DNA of 64,000 bases from DAOVFN01 sp964484305 (lineage in GTDB: Archaea > Aenigmatarchaeota > Aenigmatarchaeia > QMZP01), in assembly GCA_964484305.1 (NCBI GenBank), contig CAZAEI010000003.1, forward strand, positions 12,252 through 76,251, given 5' to 3'. Of the stretch, positions 32,877-40,320 are shown in pieces. The notes below the pieces were generated by a model that was not told where the DNA came from, made no database searches, and saw only the letters and a program-made list of their open reading frames with translations. Position 1 is the stretch's first letter. Each line of letters begins with the position of its first letter. The translations under genes were made by a program, and so were the position numbers.

Positions 32877-33405
32877 GCTTGTTCTTAACCCACAGAAGCC
32901 AGACAATCCATATACCAAGGACCAGGGCCACGAGGCCTGCCTGGAAGAGCCAGTCATGTATAACAAGGGCCGCATCCGTCCCCCACGCCCCTTGGGCCGC
33001 GACCACCCCGGTGACCCTGGCCAGGTTTCCCAGCCATATCAGGGGCATCCCCAGGGCAAGGCCCCAGGCCCTCCTCCTCAAGGATATCCCGGGGACCGCG
33101 AGCACCAGGGCGAAGAGGAAGAGCATGCTCTTCCAGCCCGTGCAGTCGGGGATTATGAAGAACCCGAAGCCGTCGGCAGTCAGGCCTGTCCCCTCCTGGA
33201 CCACCCCATATCCGGCTGCCTGGAGGAGCCAGGCAGACTGGGAGGCCACAGCAAGCTGGAGTGGATACAGGTCAAGGCCCAGCCATATCACAAGGTAGAG
33301 CGGAAGGGCCAGCACACATACCCTTACAAGGAACTCGAGCATGCGCATCATCCTGGCCTGCCTGGGCGTCAGCCTGGCCCCCAGGAAGGAAACCCCCGGC
33401 TTCAT
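32842..33405 (-). CDS. archaeosortase/exosortase family protein
   Basis: The 187-aa membrane protein has five or six hydrophobic segments. The family catalytic residues are visible: Cys in IPDCTGWKS (about 85-93), Arg in LGNLARVTG and His in VIHDWLFQ. Archaeosortases are proposed to cleave and lipid-anchor proteins with C-terminal sorting signals. The neighbouring secreted protein (33436-33993) is divergent, 30 bp away, and is a candidate client, but it lacks a C-terminal TM-plus-basic tail. Confidence 0.82.
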   Translation of the reverse strand: MKPGVSFLGARLTPRQARMMRMLEFLVRVCVLALPLYLVIWLGLDLYPLQLAVASQSAWLLQAAGYGVVQEGTGLTADGFGFFIIPDCTGWKSMLFLFALVLAVPGISLRRRAWGLALGMPLIWLGNLARVTGVVAAQGAWGTDAALVIHDWLFQAGLVALVLGIWIVWLLWVKNKLTFPTAFLHRI

Positions 33406-33435
33406 AATTTATATATATCCGGCCAATAATATAAC

Positions 33436-33993
33436 ATGGAGTTCCGGATATCCATAAACGAAAAACACCTCGTTCTTATTCTGGCAAGCATCTCTGTTCT
33501 TGCATGCATAGGGCTTGTTGTCGCTTACGGAACCAGTAACCCCTCTGTGATGGGTCACACCTGGGGCGAGATAGAGTGCTCGGGATGCATCACATCAGCC
33601 GACATAGGAGACGGCCAAGTCGCATCAGCCGACCTGGCCGATAATGCAGTAACCACAGCCAAGATAGCTGACGGCCAAGTCACAAACGCCAAGATTGCCT
33701 CAATGGACTGGGGTAAAATAACAACAGGCGTGCCATCCGGCCTCAGTGACGGGGACGACGACAACTACGCATCATGCAATTGGCCCGGAGCATATACTCT
33801 ATCGACGGTAGTGGGTGCAACGCAATCCTGCAGCGGTTGTTGCACTGTTGGTACTTACTGTGCACAAGCTTGTCAACGAGACCGTATTGATACCTTAGCT
33901 GCAACATGCACCTCAGCTATTGTGACAGCAATGACCTACACTGTGGGCTCATACGGTACATGTTACTGTCCAACTGAATGCTATAGTATTTGA
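33436..33993 (+). CDS. secreted or membrane-anchored repeat protein
   Basis: The 185-aa protein has an N-terminal signal/anchor (about 10-31, HLVLILASISVLACIGLVVA). Residues 53-88 carry short repeats of the type I-x-D-G-Q-V-x-x-A-x-[LI]-A-D-N-A-V, as in phage tail-spike and some bacterial surface proteins. The C-terminal 80 residues have about ten Cys. It is probably a surface protein with disulfides. TATA-like TTTATATATA overlaps the region shared with the archaeosortase start. The protein ends abruptly, and a coding-like remnant in another frame follows. Confidence 0.65.
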   Translation: MEFRISINEKHLVLILASISVLACIGLVVAYGTSNPSVMGHTWGEIECSGCITSADIGDGQVASADLADNAVTTAKIADGQVTNAKIASMDWGKITTGVPSGLSDGDDDNYASCNWPGAYTLSTVVGATQSCSGCCTVGTYCAQACQRDRIDTLAATCTSAIVTAMTYTVGSYGTCYCPTECYSI

Positions 33994-34198
33994 GACAACA
34001 ATCCTCTACAAGCTAACAGTTCTGAACCCGATTTCGGCATCAAGGGGACTGTCCCTGATATCAGAATCTGATGACAGGTATCCGGTGATGGAGCATGGCG
34101 ACGAAGTCTATGTCGAGTTCGAGCAGACGCCCAAACCCAAAGATGGGTTTTCCAGAAGAGTGGAGGCCAGGGCAGAGGGCCATTGCATTCTTCAATAA
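33992..34198 (+). pseudogene. coding-like remnant without start
   Basis: Directly at the stop of the secreted protein, the +1 frame stays open for 69 codons: E-T-T-I-L-Y-K-L-T-V-L-N-P-I, then GDEVYVEFEQTPKPKDGF, to a TAA. It has no start codon. It may be the displaced C-terminal end of the secreted protein after a frameshift, or the relic of another surface protein. Confidence 0.35.
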
Positions 34199-34251
34199 AT
34201 CAGAGTGGCTGGCAACTGGCGTGTGCTGGTCTGTTCTGAATCCTCTGGAAG

Positions 34252-34803
34252 TCATTCTTTGTGTTTGAAAAACCCCTCTATGCCCCTCTTGACGTGGTCC
34301 CCATTCAGGATTACCCTGGCCCTGACGAAGTTCTCCAGGCCGGGGCTGCCTGAGAGGCCCAGGGCCCTGAGCCTCTTTTCGACCCTTTTCATGGTGGGCC
34401 TGATTGTGTTGTAGGCATGGAGGGCAGAGGCCAGGGCGTCCCTTTCGTGCTGGTTCGGCCTTTCCTCCCTGTCCCTGAGGAATCTCCTGGCCAGGAGGTT
34501 CTTTTCCTTCTTGGAGAGGTTCTCCCCGGGCACGACAAGCCTGGCGGAGAACGTGGCGGCCAGCCTCTCCACTGCCGCGGGGGCAGGCCTCCTGTCCGCA
34601 GCCACCATGACAGGCCTTCCCAGCCCTACCAGATGCCTGGATATCTCTGCTCTGGTCATGTTCTTCCTGCTCACCAGGGAAATCAGGCTCCCGCCCGTGT
34701 CAAGCACGGCTATTGCAGTCGTGGTCCCGGGGTCGACACCGATGATTATGGGAAGCGGGTAGTTAGGCAGCCTATCACCTGAACCCTTCACCATGGTAAG
34801 CAT
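34252..34803 (-). CDS. DUF460-type RNase H-fold protein
   Basis: The 183-aa protein contains IIIGVDPGTTTAIAVLDTGG (about 19-38), the RNase H/actin-like first strand with a metal-binding Asp, then ADRRPAPAAVERLAA and NQHERDALASALHAY, which are DUF460 features. Full-length family members are longer (about 600 aa), so this is a short, N-terminal-type version. Predicted nuclease or nucleic-acid-binding role. AGGAG before the ATG at 34803 decides the start over a longer TTG frame. Confidence 0.75.
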   Translation of the reverse strand: MLTMVKGSGDRLPNYPLPIIIGVDPGTTTAIAVLDTGGSLISLVSRKNMTRAEISRHLVGLGRPVMVAADRRPAPAAVERLAATFSARLVVPGENLSKKEKNLLARRFLRDREERPNQHERDALASALHAYNTIRPTMKRVEKRLRALGLSGSPGLENFVRARVILNGDHVKRGIEGFFKHKE

Positions 34804-34889
34804 ATCACTCCTGTCCTCTACTATAGGGCACAAGACGATGTGTGCAGACTCACCGGTTGGTATTTAATTAAAAGAAATAAATATACTGC

Positions 34890-35165
34890 ATGGAATACCC
34901 AGGCTCGGTTCTCACCAGGAACAAGAGGGGTGAGGCCGAGGTGAGGAACCTGCTGGAGCGTGGGGAATTCGTCCGTTACAACTACACAGACCCGGAGACG
35001 GGAAAGGTCGTGGAGTCCGGTAAGACAAGCATCATACTCATGTCAGAAAGGGGTGTGCAGCACCTCTTCCTGATACCACTCAAGGACGGCCACTTCCTGA
35101 CTGTGGCTGACAGGGATAAAAAACTCAGGCATGTCTGGGACGGCAGCAAGGCCGTCAGGGTCTAG
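34890..35165 (+). CDS. small hypothetical protein
   Basis: The 91-aa protein (MEYPGSVLTRNKRGEAEVRN start) is soluble and basic, mostly beta-rich: GKTSIILMSERGVQHLFLIP, then HFLTVADRDKKLRHVW. I do not recognise the family. A TATA element (TATTTAATTAAAAG, about 34860-34873) lies 17-30 bp upstream, predicting a leaderless mRNA. Backbone-like GC supports a native gene. Confidence 0.6.
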   Translation: MEYPGSVLTRNKRGEAEVRNLLERGEFVRYNYTDPETGKVVESGKTSIILMSERGVQHLFLIPLKDGHFLTVADRDKKLRHVWDGSKAVRV

Positions 35166-35177
35166 TCAGAACTAATC

Positions 35178-35336
35178 ATGATAGAAGAGAAAGCCAGAGC
35201 TGCTCTCAAGAATGTCACTAGAACCAAATTATTCTATAGGCTAAATGATCTGAGAGGAGAAGGACTAATAAAAGGTAGATTCGTTGGTCCCGGCAAAAGT
35301 GTCTGGATTTGGTGAAGGAGGGAAGCTTTCAGTGAT
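35178..35336 (+). CDS. small basic HTH-like ORF, possibly frameshifted
   Basis: A 52-aa frame beginning MIEEKARAALKNVTRTKLFY and continuing RLNDLRGEGLIKGRF resembles the second half of a winged helix. After GRF, the other frame reads V-G-P-G-K-S-V-W-I-W-stop, a more typical wing ending, so a 1-nt slip may have occurred near 35280. It sits between the backbone and the retroelement. No ribosome-binding site is evident. Confidence 0.3.
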
Positions 35337-35356
35337 ATAACTCCTTCTCAGTAACG

Positions 35357-35370
35357 AAAAGTATTTAAAC
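35357..35370 (+). promoter_or_regulatory. TATA promoter of the DGR target gene
   Basis: AAAAGTATTTAAAC lies about 22 bp upstream of the ATG at 35386, consistent with a leaderless transcript of the target gene. Confidence 0.5.
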
Positions 35371-35385
35371 ATTTCTCTGCAATAA

Positions 35386-36234
35386 ATGGTTATGTCAACA
35401 GAAACAGGTTCAAAAGCAGTAATCTTTGAAAAGCGGAAGATTTATCCTACTGGAACGACTGTTGGCAGGGCCAGGCCCATGGAGTTACAGGGAGAATACG
35501 GACCAGAAATAACACAATTTAATGAAGTATACAGCATTCTTGCAACCCTTGAAGACACAGCAACGCTTGGTGATATGGCAAAACTGTTTGAACACTATCT
35601 GCAGTCAGAGCTTGGCGTGCTTGACTTGAAAAATGAACAGGACACCCTTCTCAAATACCTCTTTGCTGAAACAGGAAAGGGAAACGTCTGTGCCAATGCT
35701 GCTAATTACAGTTTCAATGACAGTGGTCTAAAGAAAATCCACGAAAGCGACAGGCGCGTTTTATGGGTTGTGCGGCCTGAGTATCTTGATCATAAAAACA
35801 TTAAGGGAGGAGAAGAATACCCAGAATGCGTTCCCATAACAGGCTGGATTGCATTCCCAGAAGACACAGGAAAGGGGCTCTTTCGAAGAACCAAAGACGG
35901 TGAGGTGTTGGGAATACCTGAATTCACTGTTCCCACCAAGGAGGAAGCCAAAAGGACCTTCATTGACAGGGGATTTTCAGAAAAATTTGCAGAGAATGCC
36001 GTTTCTAAATGGTACAGTAGAGGTGAGGGTGATGGAGTATCCGCTGTGGTTCGCTATTCCGGCGGCAGGAACGGTCAGTTCGTTGCGAATGCCGATGAGC
36101 ATCCGTCGGACAGGAGCTCGAGTTTCGGTCGGTTCCCTTCCAGTAGGTCGCCGAGCGGAGCGAGGCACGCCGGTAAGAATGAAATTGCCGACCAGTTGGT
36201 AGCTCTGGCTGCTCAGTTGAGATCAAAAGGATAA
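35386..36234 (+). CDS. DGR variable (target) protein
   Basis: The 282-aa protein has no signal peptide. N-terminal two thirds: unrecognised, with GPEITQFNEVYSILATLEDT (about 38-57) and VPITGWIAFPEDTGKGLFRR. The variable repeat encodes about residues 219-254: SAVVRYSGGRNGQF, then GRFPSS, reminiscent of the C-type-lectin-fold variable domains of DGR targets. Variable positions correspond to Asn/Asp codons in the template. Unlike most targets, about 28 residues follow the VR. ATG 35392 is an alternative start. Ligand unknown. Confidence 0.8.
   Translation: MVMSTETGSKAVIFEKRKIYPTGTTVGRARPMELQGEYGPEITQFNEVYSILATLEDTATLGDMAKLFEHYLQSELGVLDLKNEQDTLLKYLFAETGKGNVCANAANYSFNDSGLKKIHESDRRVLWVVRPEYLDHKNIKGGEEYPECVPITGWIAFPEDTGKGLFRRTKDGEVLGIPEFTVPTKEEAKRTFIDRGFSEKFAENAVSKWYSRGEGDGVSAVVRYSGGRNGQFVANADEHPSDRSSSFGRFPSSRSPSGARHAGKNEIADQLVALAAQLRSKG
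36040..36146 (+). repeat. DGR variable repeat (VR)
   Basis: 107 bp align with the template repeat at 36510-36640, with 13 mismatches, all where the TR has adenine (10 A-to-G, 3 A-to-T), out of 29 template adenines; no C, G or T in the template is changed. One 24-bp gap (TR 36584-36607 missing) keeps the frame. Seven AAC/AAT codons are converted (Asn to Gly, Val, Asp, Asp, Ser, Ser, Ser). Confidence 0.92.
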
Positions 36235-36446
36235 ATGTCACCACATCTAATTCTATTCATCTCTCTGGTAACAGGGAGATCACCAGAAAGCTGGGCATCA
36301 GTGTCGATATGTCCATTGGACATGCCGAGTATATGCGTGAACTACATGCCTGGTTATAGTGCTATGAGGCGTTAGTTTCATGGCCATAAAATACAGCGGC
36401 GATACCGATAATATGAGGTAAAGCCGCAGTGTGCATCCGAAACAAT

Positions 36447-36460
36447 ACTGCTTATAAGAA
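36447..36460 (+). promoter_or_regulatory. TATA element before the template repeat
   Basis: ACTGCTTATAAGAA lies about 50 bp upstream of the TR and could start the template RNA near 36480. The 275-bp gap 36235-36510 otherwise holds only short frames and no recognisable gene. Confidence 0.4.
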
Positions 36461-36509
36461 GGTGAGCAGCCACACTACAAGATGCATTTAGTAACACAGG
36501 CTACAAGGG

Positions 36510-36640
36510 TCCGCTGTGGATCGCTATTCCAACGACAGGAACGGTCAGTTCAATGCAAATGCCAATGAGCATCCGTCGAACAGGAAATCTCTTGCTTGTA
36601 GAGACCTGAACTCGAATATCGGTCGGTTCCCTTCCAATAG
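36510..36640 (+). repeat. DGR template repeat (TR)
   Basis: 131 bp, adenine-rich at codon positions 1-2 in the frame matching the target (encoding ...RYSNDRNGQFNANANEH...). This is the donor of adenine-mutagenised cDNA. It carries a 24-bp segment (36584-36607) absent from the VR and bounded by GAA repeats. It stays open in the same frame as the downstream avd gene. The sequences after VR and TR diverge immediately past TAG. Confidence 0.92.
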
Positions 36641-36680
36641 TCCGCTGCTTTCTGGGTCATGTTTCCCTAGGTGTTCACAA

Positions 36681-37034
36681 ATGTCCTATACCCTTCTGTT
36701 CCAAAAAACATATGACCTTGTAAAGTGGATATACCCAACTGTCAACAAATTTCCTCGGAAACAGAGACTTACTCTCTCACAGAGAATTGAGGTAACCACA
36801 ATCAGAATACTCGAATTGGTTATTGATCTCAGTGACCGAGATACTGCAGTTAACAGAAAGAAAATCCTCCATGAACTTCATAAACTCCAGATTCTCCTGC
36901 GTCTGTGCAAGGATCTTTCTTACCTGAGCTTCAAGCGATACGCATATGTGAGTTTCCTGATTACCGAAATAATTCAGATATTGGACAAGTGGGGGGGGGG
37001 GTCTCGTGGAGGTCTGCAGAAATTTGTTTCCTAA
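36681..37034 (+). CDS. avd: DGR accessory variability determinant (Avd)
   Basis: The 117-aa basic, all-helical protein starts MSYTLLFQKTYDLVKWIYPT and continues VNKFPRKQRLTLSQRIEVTT, the four-helix-bundle Avd/23S-rRNA-IVP-like family. Avd forms a pentameric barrel that binds the RT and template RNA and is needed for cDNA synthesis. The frame ends in D-K-W followed by poly-Gly coded by a run of 11 G, then overlaps the RT start by 29 bp. The order target-TR-avd-RT is a known variant. Confidence 0.85.
   Translation: MSYTLLFQKTYDLVKWIYPTVNKFPRKQRLTLSQRIEVTTIRILELVIDLSDRDTAVNRKKILHELHKLQILLRLCKDLSYLSFKRYAYVSFLITEIIQILDKWGGGSRGGLQKFVS
36991..37001 (+). repeat. homopolymer of 11 G at the avd/RT junction
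   Basis: Eleven G residues lie 4 bp before the RT GTG start. With 11 G, avd terminates at 37034 and RT begins at 37006 in another frame. With 10 G, avd and RT would form one continuous frame (D-K-W-G-G-G-L-V-E-V-C-R). The tract may be phase-variable, a slippage site, or a sequencing artefact. Confidence 0.8.
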
Positions 37035-38073
37035 GCTTTGCTCATTCAGGAATCTTGAGCTTGCATACAGAAAAGCAAGAAGAAACAAGCGATGCAAACC
37101 AGCAGTCCAGAAATTTGAAATGCATCTGGAGCAGAACATTCTCCAGCTCAAACATGAGCTTGAAACAGGAGCATACACTCCCCGTCCACTCAGACAATTT
37201 GTTATCCGAGATACAAAGACAAGGGTGATTTCCGCTTCCCGTTTCAGGGACAGGGTAGTTCATCACGCTCTGTGTAATACCATCCAGCCAATCCTTGAGA
37301 AATCATTCATTCATGATTCCTGCGCAAACCAGATAGGGAAAGGGGCGAGCAGAGCATTAGAACGGTTTGATACATTCAAGAGAAGGGTCTCGGAAAACGG
37401 CAGACTTGTGAACAAACCAATCACCACTAGCATAGTGATTGGATACGTATTGAAAGCAGATATCAGGCATTATTTTGATACTGTTGATCACGAGGTGTTG
37501 CTTACCATCATCCAAAAGAAAGTCAAGGACAAGCGGGTAATGGGATTGATAAAGAAAATTCTGGACAATCACTACATTCCAACCCCTGGAAAAGGTATGC
37601 CTCTCGGGAATCTCACTAGCCAGTTCTTTGCAAATGTATATCTGAATGAACTTGATTATTTTGTGAAGCATATATTGAAAGCAAGACACTACATCAGATA
37701 TGTTGATGATTTTGTTGTGCTGCACAAATCACGAGAGTGTTTGGAGCAACATAAAAGGCAGATTGAAGACTTTTTACAAACACTCAAACTTGAATTGCAT
37801 CCAGAAAAGTCCAAGATCTATTTGCTCTGCAAAGGAACGTCATTTCTTGGTTTTCGTGTGTTCTATCATCATAAACTTGTCAAGAAAAACAATCTGCGAA
37901 GAATGAGAAAGAGGGTTTCGGAATTTCGGTCAGTGTATGGTAAGAATGAAGAGTTTGATCAAGAAATATTGAGAAGTTTTACCGGTTGGTGCGCTTATGC
38001 TATGCAGGGAGATACGTACAAGTTTCGAAAAAGAATGATGGAAGAACTCACAGGAGGCGAACATGCCCTTTAA
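37006..38073 (+). CDS. DGR reverse transcriptase
   Basis: The 355-aa RT starts at GTG. Motifs: N-terminal RDTKTRVISASRFRDRVVHH, motif A VLKADIRHYFDTVDH, motif B GMPLGNLTSQFFAN, with SQ instead of the SP of other RTs, a DGR hallmark, motif C RYVDDFVV, then HPEKSKIY and FLGFRVF. It copies the TR with adenine-directed errors, with Avd. No maturase or endonuclease domain, so it is not a group II intron RT. Confidence 0.95.
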   Translation: MEVCRNLFPKLCSFRNLELAYRKARRNKRCKPAVQKFEMHLEQNILQLKHELETGAYTPRPLRQFVIRDTKTRVISASRFRDRVVHHALCNTIQPILEKSFIHDSCANQIGKGASRALERFDTFKRRVSENGRLVNKPITTSIVIGYVLKADIRHYFDTVDHEVLLTIIQKKVKDKRVMGLIKKILDNHYIPTPGKGMPLGNLTSQFFANVYLNELDYFVKHILKARHYIRYVDDFVVLHKSRECLEQHKRQIEDFLQTLKLELHPEKSKIYLLCKGTSFLGFRVFYHHKLVKKNNLRRMRKRVSEFRSVYGKNEEFDQEILRSFTGWCAYAMQGDTYKFRKRMMEELTGGEHAL

Positions 38074-38153
38074 CGGCCTTTAAATATGTTTTTCCGTACA
38101 CGCTTTTGTGGAAGTGGTATCGACAGCTATGTCATTAACTTTGTTGGTGGCGC

Positions 38154-38275
38154 GTGCCGAAGGCACTGCGCTGGCGAGACGTGCCGGTTACCGAAGGTAA
38201 TCTTGTGGCTTTGCCGCGAGAGTTGTGCCACATCTCTTATGCTAGGGCACAAGACTGCCTGCTCCGAAGGAGCAG
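38154..38275. repeat. cluster of CCGAAGG hairpins after the DGR
   Basis: Three hairpins with GAA loops occur here: GTGCC-GAA-GGCAC (38154-38166), GGTTACC-GAA-GGTAATC (38185-38202) and CTGCTCC-GAA-GGAGCAG (38259-38275). On the minus strand the loops read CTTCGG and two are followed by GGCACG, as in the repeats at 46808 and 57187. The 233-bp gap between RT and gatC contains no convincing gene. Confidence 0.5.
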
Positions 38276-38307
38276 CGTAAAGGCACAGTAACTCCTGTAA
38301 AAGGGTG

Positions 38308-38601
38308 TTAAACAACACGGGGTCCCCTGATGTAGCCGTCTTCCCTGTTCCTGAGGTTCCTGAGAAGCCTCTCCCTGGGGATGCTTGGCTCCACCATGTC
38401 ATCCCTCAGGACATTCCTTAGCTCCACTGGCTGGAAGGTGGGCTTTACCCCCTTTGTGGGGATTTTCTGTAGGGTCCTGAATGCCGAGAGGACATCGTCC
38501 AGGTCCCTGGAGAGCCTGGCCAGCTCACTCTCTGTCAGGTCGAGCCTGGCAAGCCCGGCCACCCTCTTGACTGTCTTTCTGTCCACCACCACAATATCCA
38601 C
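38308..38601 (-). CDS. gatC: aspartyl/glutamyl-tRNA amidotransferase subunit C
   Basis: The 97-aa protein has VKRVAGLARLDLTESELARL (about 11-30), the GatC N-terminus, and a C-terminal DDMVEPSIPRERLLRN segment. GatC wraps around GatA and links it to GatB in the transamidase that makes Asn- or Gln-tRNA. gatA and gatB lie 21 kb away, so the complex is encoded in two places. It follows mre11 with a 21-bp gap. Confidence 0.9.
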   Translation of the reverse strand: MDIVVVDRKTVKRVAGLARLDLTESELARLSRDLDDVLSAFRTLQKIPTKGVKPTFQPVELRNVLRDDMVEPSIPRERLLRNLRNREDGYIRGPRVV

Positions 38602-38622
38602 CCAGGTTTCTTGGTTAACCCT

Positions 38623-39786
38623 TCACTCCCCTTGTTTATGTTGCCTTTCGGGGCTTAATAACCTTAACGCCTCCTCGGGCTTCCCGTGGACGAGGAGGTC
38701 GAACACACCCTCATATATCTCCTGTTCAAGGCCAGCCTCCCCGAGGTTCTGTCTGAGGAGCTTCCTTCCGAGCTCCTGGACAGAGATGGTATGCTCCCTG
38801 ATGCCCACTGCCTGGGGCTTCTCCTCCCCCGTCTCATGCCTAACCGAGAGGATGGTCCTGTCCCCGAATCTTGAGTTCAGGCCGGGCAGGTCAGGGACCA
38901 TGCCCCTTACCCTTATGAGGGGCTTCTTTTTGTGCGGGTGTTCCAGCAGACTCTCCAGTTCGGCCTCGAGCCTCTCCTGGGAGCCCTGGTGCTCAAGATA
39001 GTAGACCCTTCTCTGGACCTCCAGGGGGATGAATGCGGCATCGCCTGATTTCGTGTCGAATATCCAGAAGCCCTTGGGGGCGACAGCCTCCCTTGTGAGC
39101 TGGGTGGTTGTGAGGGAGCCCGGTATGAGGAGGGGCGAGCCCGAGTAGCTGGACTTCTTGCTTTCGTGGACATGGCCGAGCACATAGAGGTCGAAGCCCT
39201 TGGGAAGCCTTTCCAGTGGAAGGAGATGCTCCGCATAGATGAAGGGCGAGATGGACTGGTGCAGCATCATGATGCTGAAGCATCCCCTCTGGGGCCTGGG
39301 GTTCCACCTCTGCAGGACAGCCCCTGAGAACTGTTCAGGGACCCCGGACATGCCCTGGATGCATACCTGCTCCCCGGCCTTCTCCAGGATTACGCCGTTG
39401 CAGTGCAGGTATATAAGGAATCCAGCCTTCTCCAGGGCCTGGACAGGGTTTATCAGACCCCTGACCCTCCTCTCATGGGTCCCGTGTATGGCGACAACCG
39501 GTATGCCCTGCTGGTGCAGGGGGGTGAGCTCCTCCACATTTTTGCCTATTCCGCGGACGAGCCTCGTGCCGTTTTCGGCAGCAAGGGGCTTTATGAGGAG
39601 CTCCATGCCCCTTGTCAGGGTCTCTGTGGAGGGGGTCCTGCTGTCGAACAGGTCCCCGGCCACGAGGATGAGGTCGCATCCCATGGCCTTGTCCAGGGCC
39701 TCACCAAGGGCCTCGAAGGGGTCACTGGCAAGCTCGCTTCCCGAGCCGTATCCCAGATGGAAGTCAGATATTATGGCCAGCTTCAT
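38623..39786 (-). CDS. mre11: Mre11-like DNA repair nuclease (metallophosphoesterase)
   Basis: The 387-aa protein has the five phosphoesterase motifs ISDFHLGY (residues 6-13), VAGDLFDSR, IHGTHERR, a later His segment and LGHVHESK, with manganese-binding Asp/His/Asn-type ligands. Mre11 with Rad50 processes double-strand ends; Rad50, HerA and NurA are not in the window. MKLAIISDF at 39786 is the natural start; a longer frame adds 16 atypical residues. A minus-strand TATA element (TTTTAAAT, about 39820) fits this start. Confidence 0.88.
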   Translation of the reverse strand: MKLAIISDFHLGYGSGSELASDPFEALGEALDKAMGCDLILVAGDLFDSRTPSTETLTRGMELLIKPLAAENGTRLVRGIGKNVEELTPLHQQGIPVVAIHGTHERRVRGLINPVQALEKAGFLIYLHCNGVILEKAGEQVCIQGMSGVPEQFSGAVLQRWNPRPQRGCFSIMMLHQSISPFIYAEHLLPLERLPKGFDLYVLGHVHESKKSSYSGSPLLIPGSLTTTQLTREAVAPKGFWIFDTKSGDAAFIPLEVQRRVYYLEHQGSQERLEAELESLLEHPHKKKPLIRVRGMVPDLPGLNSRFGDRTILSVRHETGEEKPQAVGIREHTISVQELGRKLLRQNLGEAGLEQEIYEGVFDLLVHGKPEEALRLLSPERQHKQGE

Positions 39787-39842
39787 GGTATCCCTTGAGA
39801 ATATACTCACAAACAATTTAAAATCCCCTGCCAATTATATCC

Positions 39843-40292
39843 ATGAAGCTTGACATCAAGGAATTCGAAGGGAAGGTAAAGCCAATAAGGGACACTGACA
39901 CATATTCTGTGCACGACCTTGAATACCTTGACCACCTCAATGTCTCCATGACCATACTCCACCCGGGAAAGTCCACAGCGGGCCACGAGCACGAGGGGAT
40001 AGATGAGGTCTATGTTGTGATGGACGGCAGGGGGGAACTGCAGCTCGATGAGAAGAGGTTTCCCATAGACACGGGCGACATAATCCTTATAAGGGGCGGG
40101 CAGTACCACCAGAGCTTCAACACAAGCAGTGAGGACCTTGTTTTCATATGCATATTCGAGAAATATGAGGGCAGGGGAGGAAGCAAGCCCGTGAAATACG
40201 CTGGGCAGGCTGACCAGCCCGGGAAGCCGAAGGCGGATATCGAAAGGCTCAAGAAGGATCTGATGGAGACCATAGAGAGGGATACCAGCTAA
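39843..40292 (+). CDS. cupin-domain protein
   Basis: The 149-aa protein has the cupin motif G-H-E-H-E-G-I-D-E-V-Y-V (about 43-54), with metal-binding His and Glu, and the second motif DTGDIILIRGGQYHQSFN. The C-terminal 45 residues are a charged helix (KADIERLKKDLMETIERD). Small cupins include isomerases, dioxygenases and sugar-binding proteins; nothing here selects one. Divergent from mre11. Confidence 0.8.
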   Translation: MKLDIKEFEGKVKPIRDTDTYSVHDLEYLDHLNVSMTILHPGKSTAGHEHEGIDEVYVVMDGRGELQLDEKRFPIDTGDIILIRGGQYHQSFNTSSEDLVFICIFEKYEGRGGSKPVKYAGQADQPGKPKADIERLKKDLMETIERDTS

Positions 40293-40320
40293 GCCGATTT
40301 CATGGGGTTTCTTTCCCGGC

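Noticed and set aside
36147..36173. GC-rich sequence after the VR as the DGR cruciform or as a copy of the CCG/TTC repeat
   Set aside because: It ends in GGCACG like the repeats, but I cannot find a clean inverted repeat or a TTC apex in it.
37006..38073. Group II intron or retron reverse transcriptase
   Set aside because: No maturase domain, no msr/msd-like or domain V structure; SQ motif, Avd and TR/VR identify a DGR.
38086..38280. 64-codon frame after the RT
   Set aside because: It runs through three hairpins and has no homology signal or ribosome-binding site.
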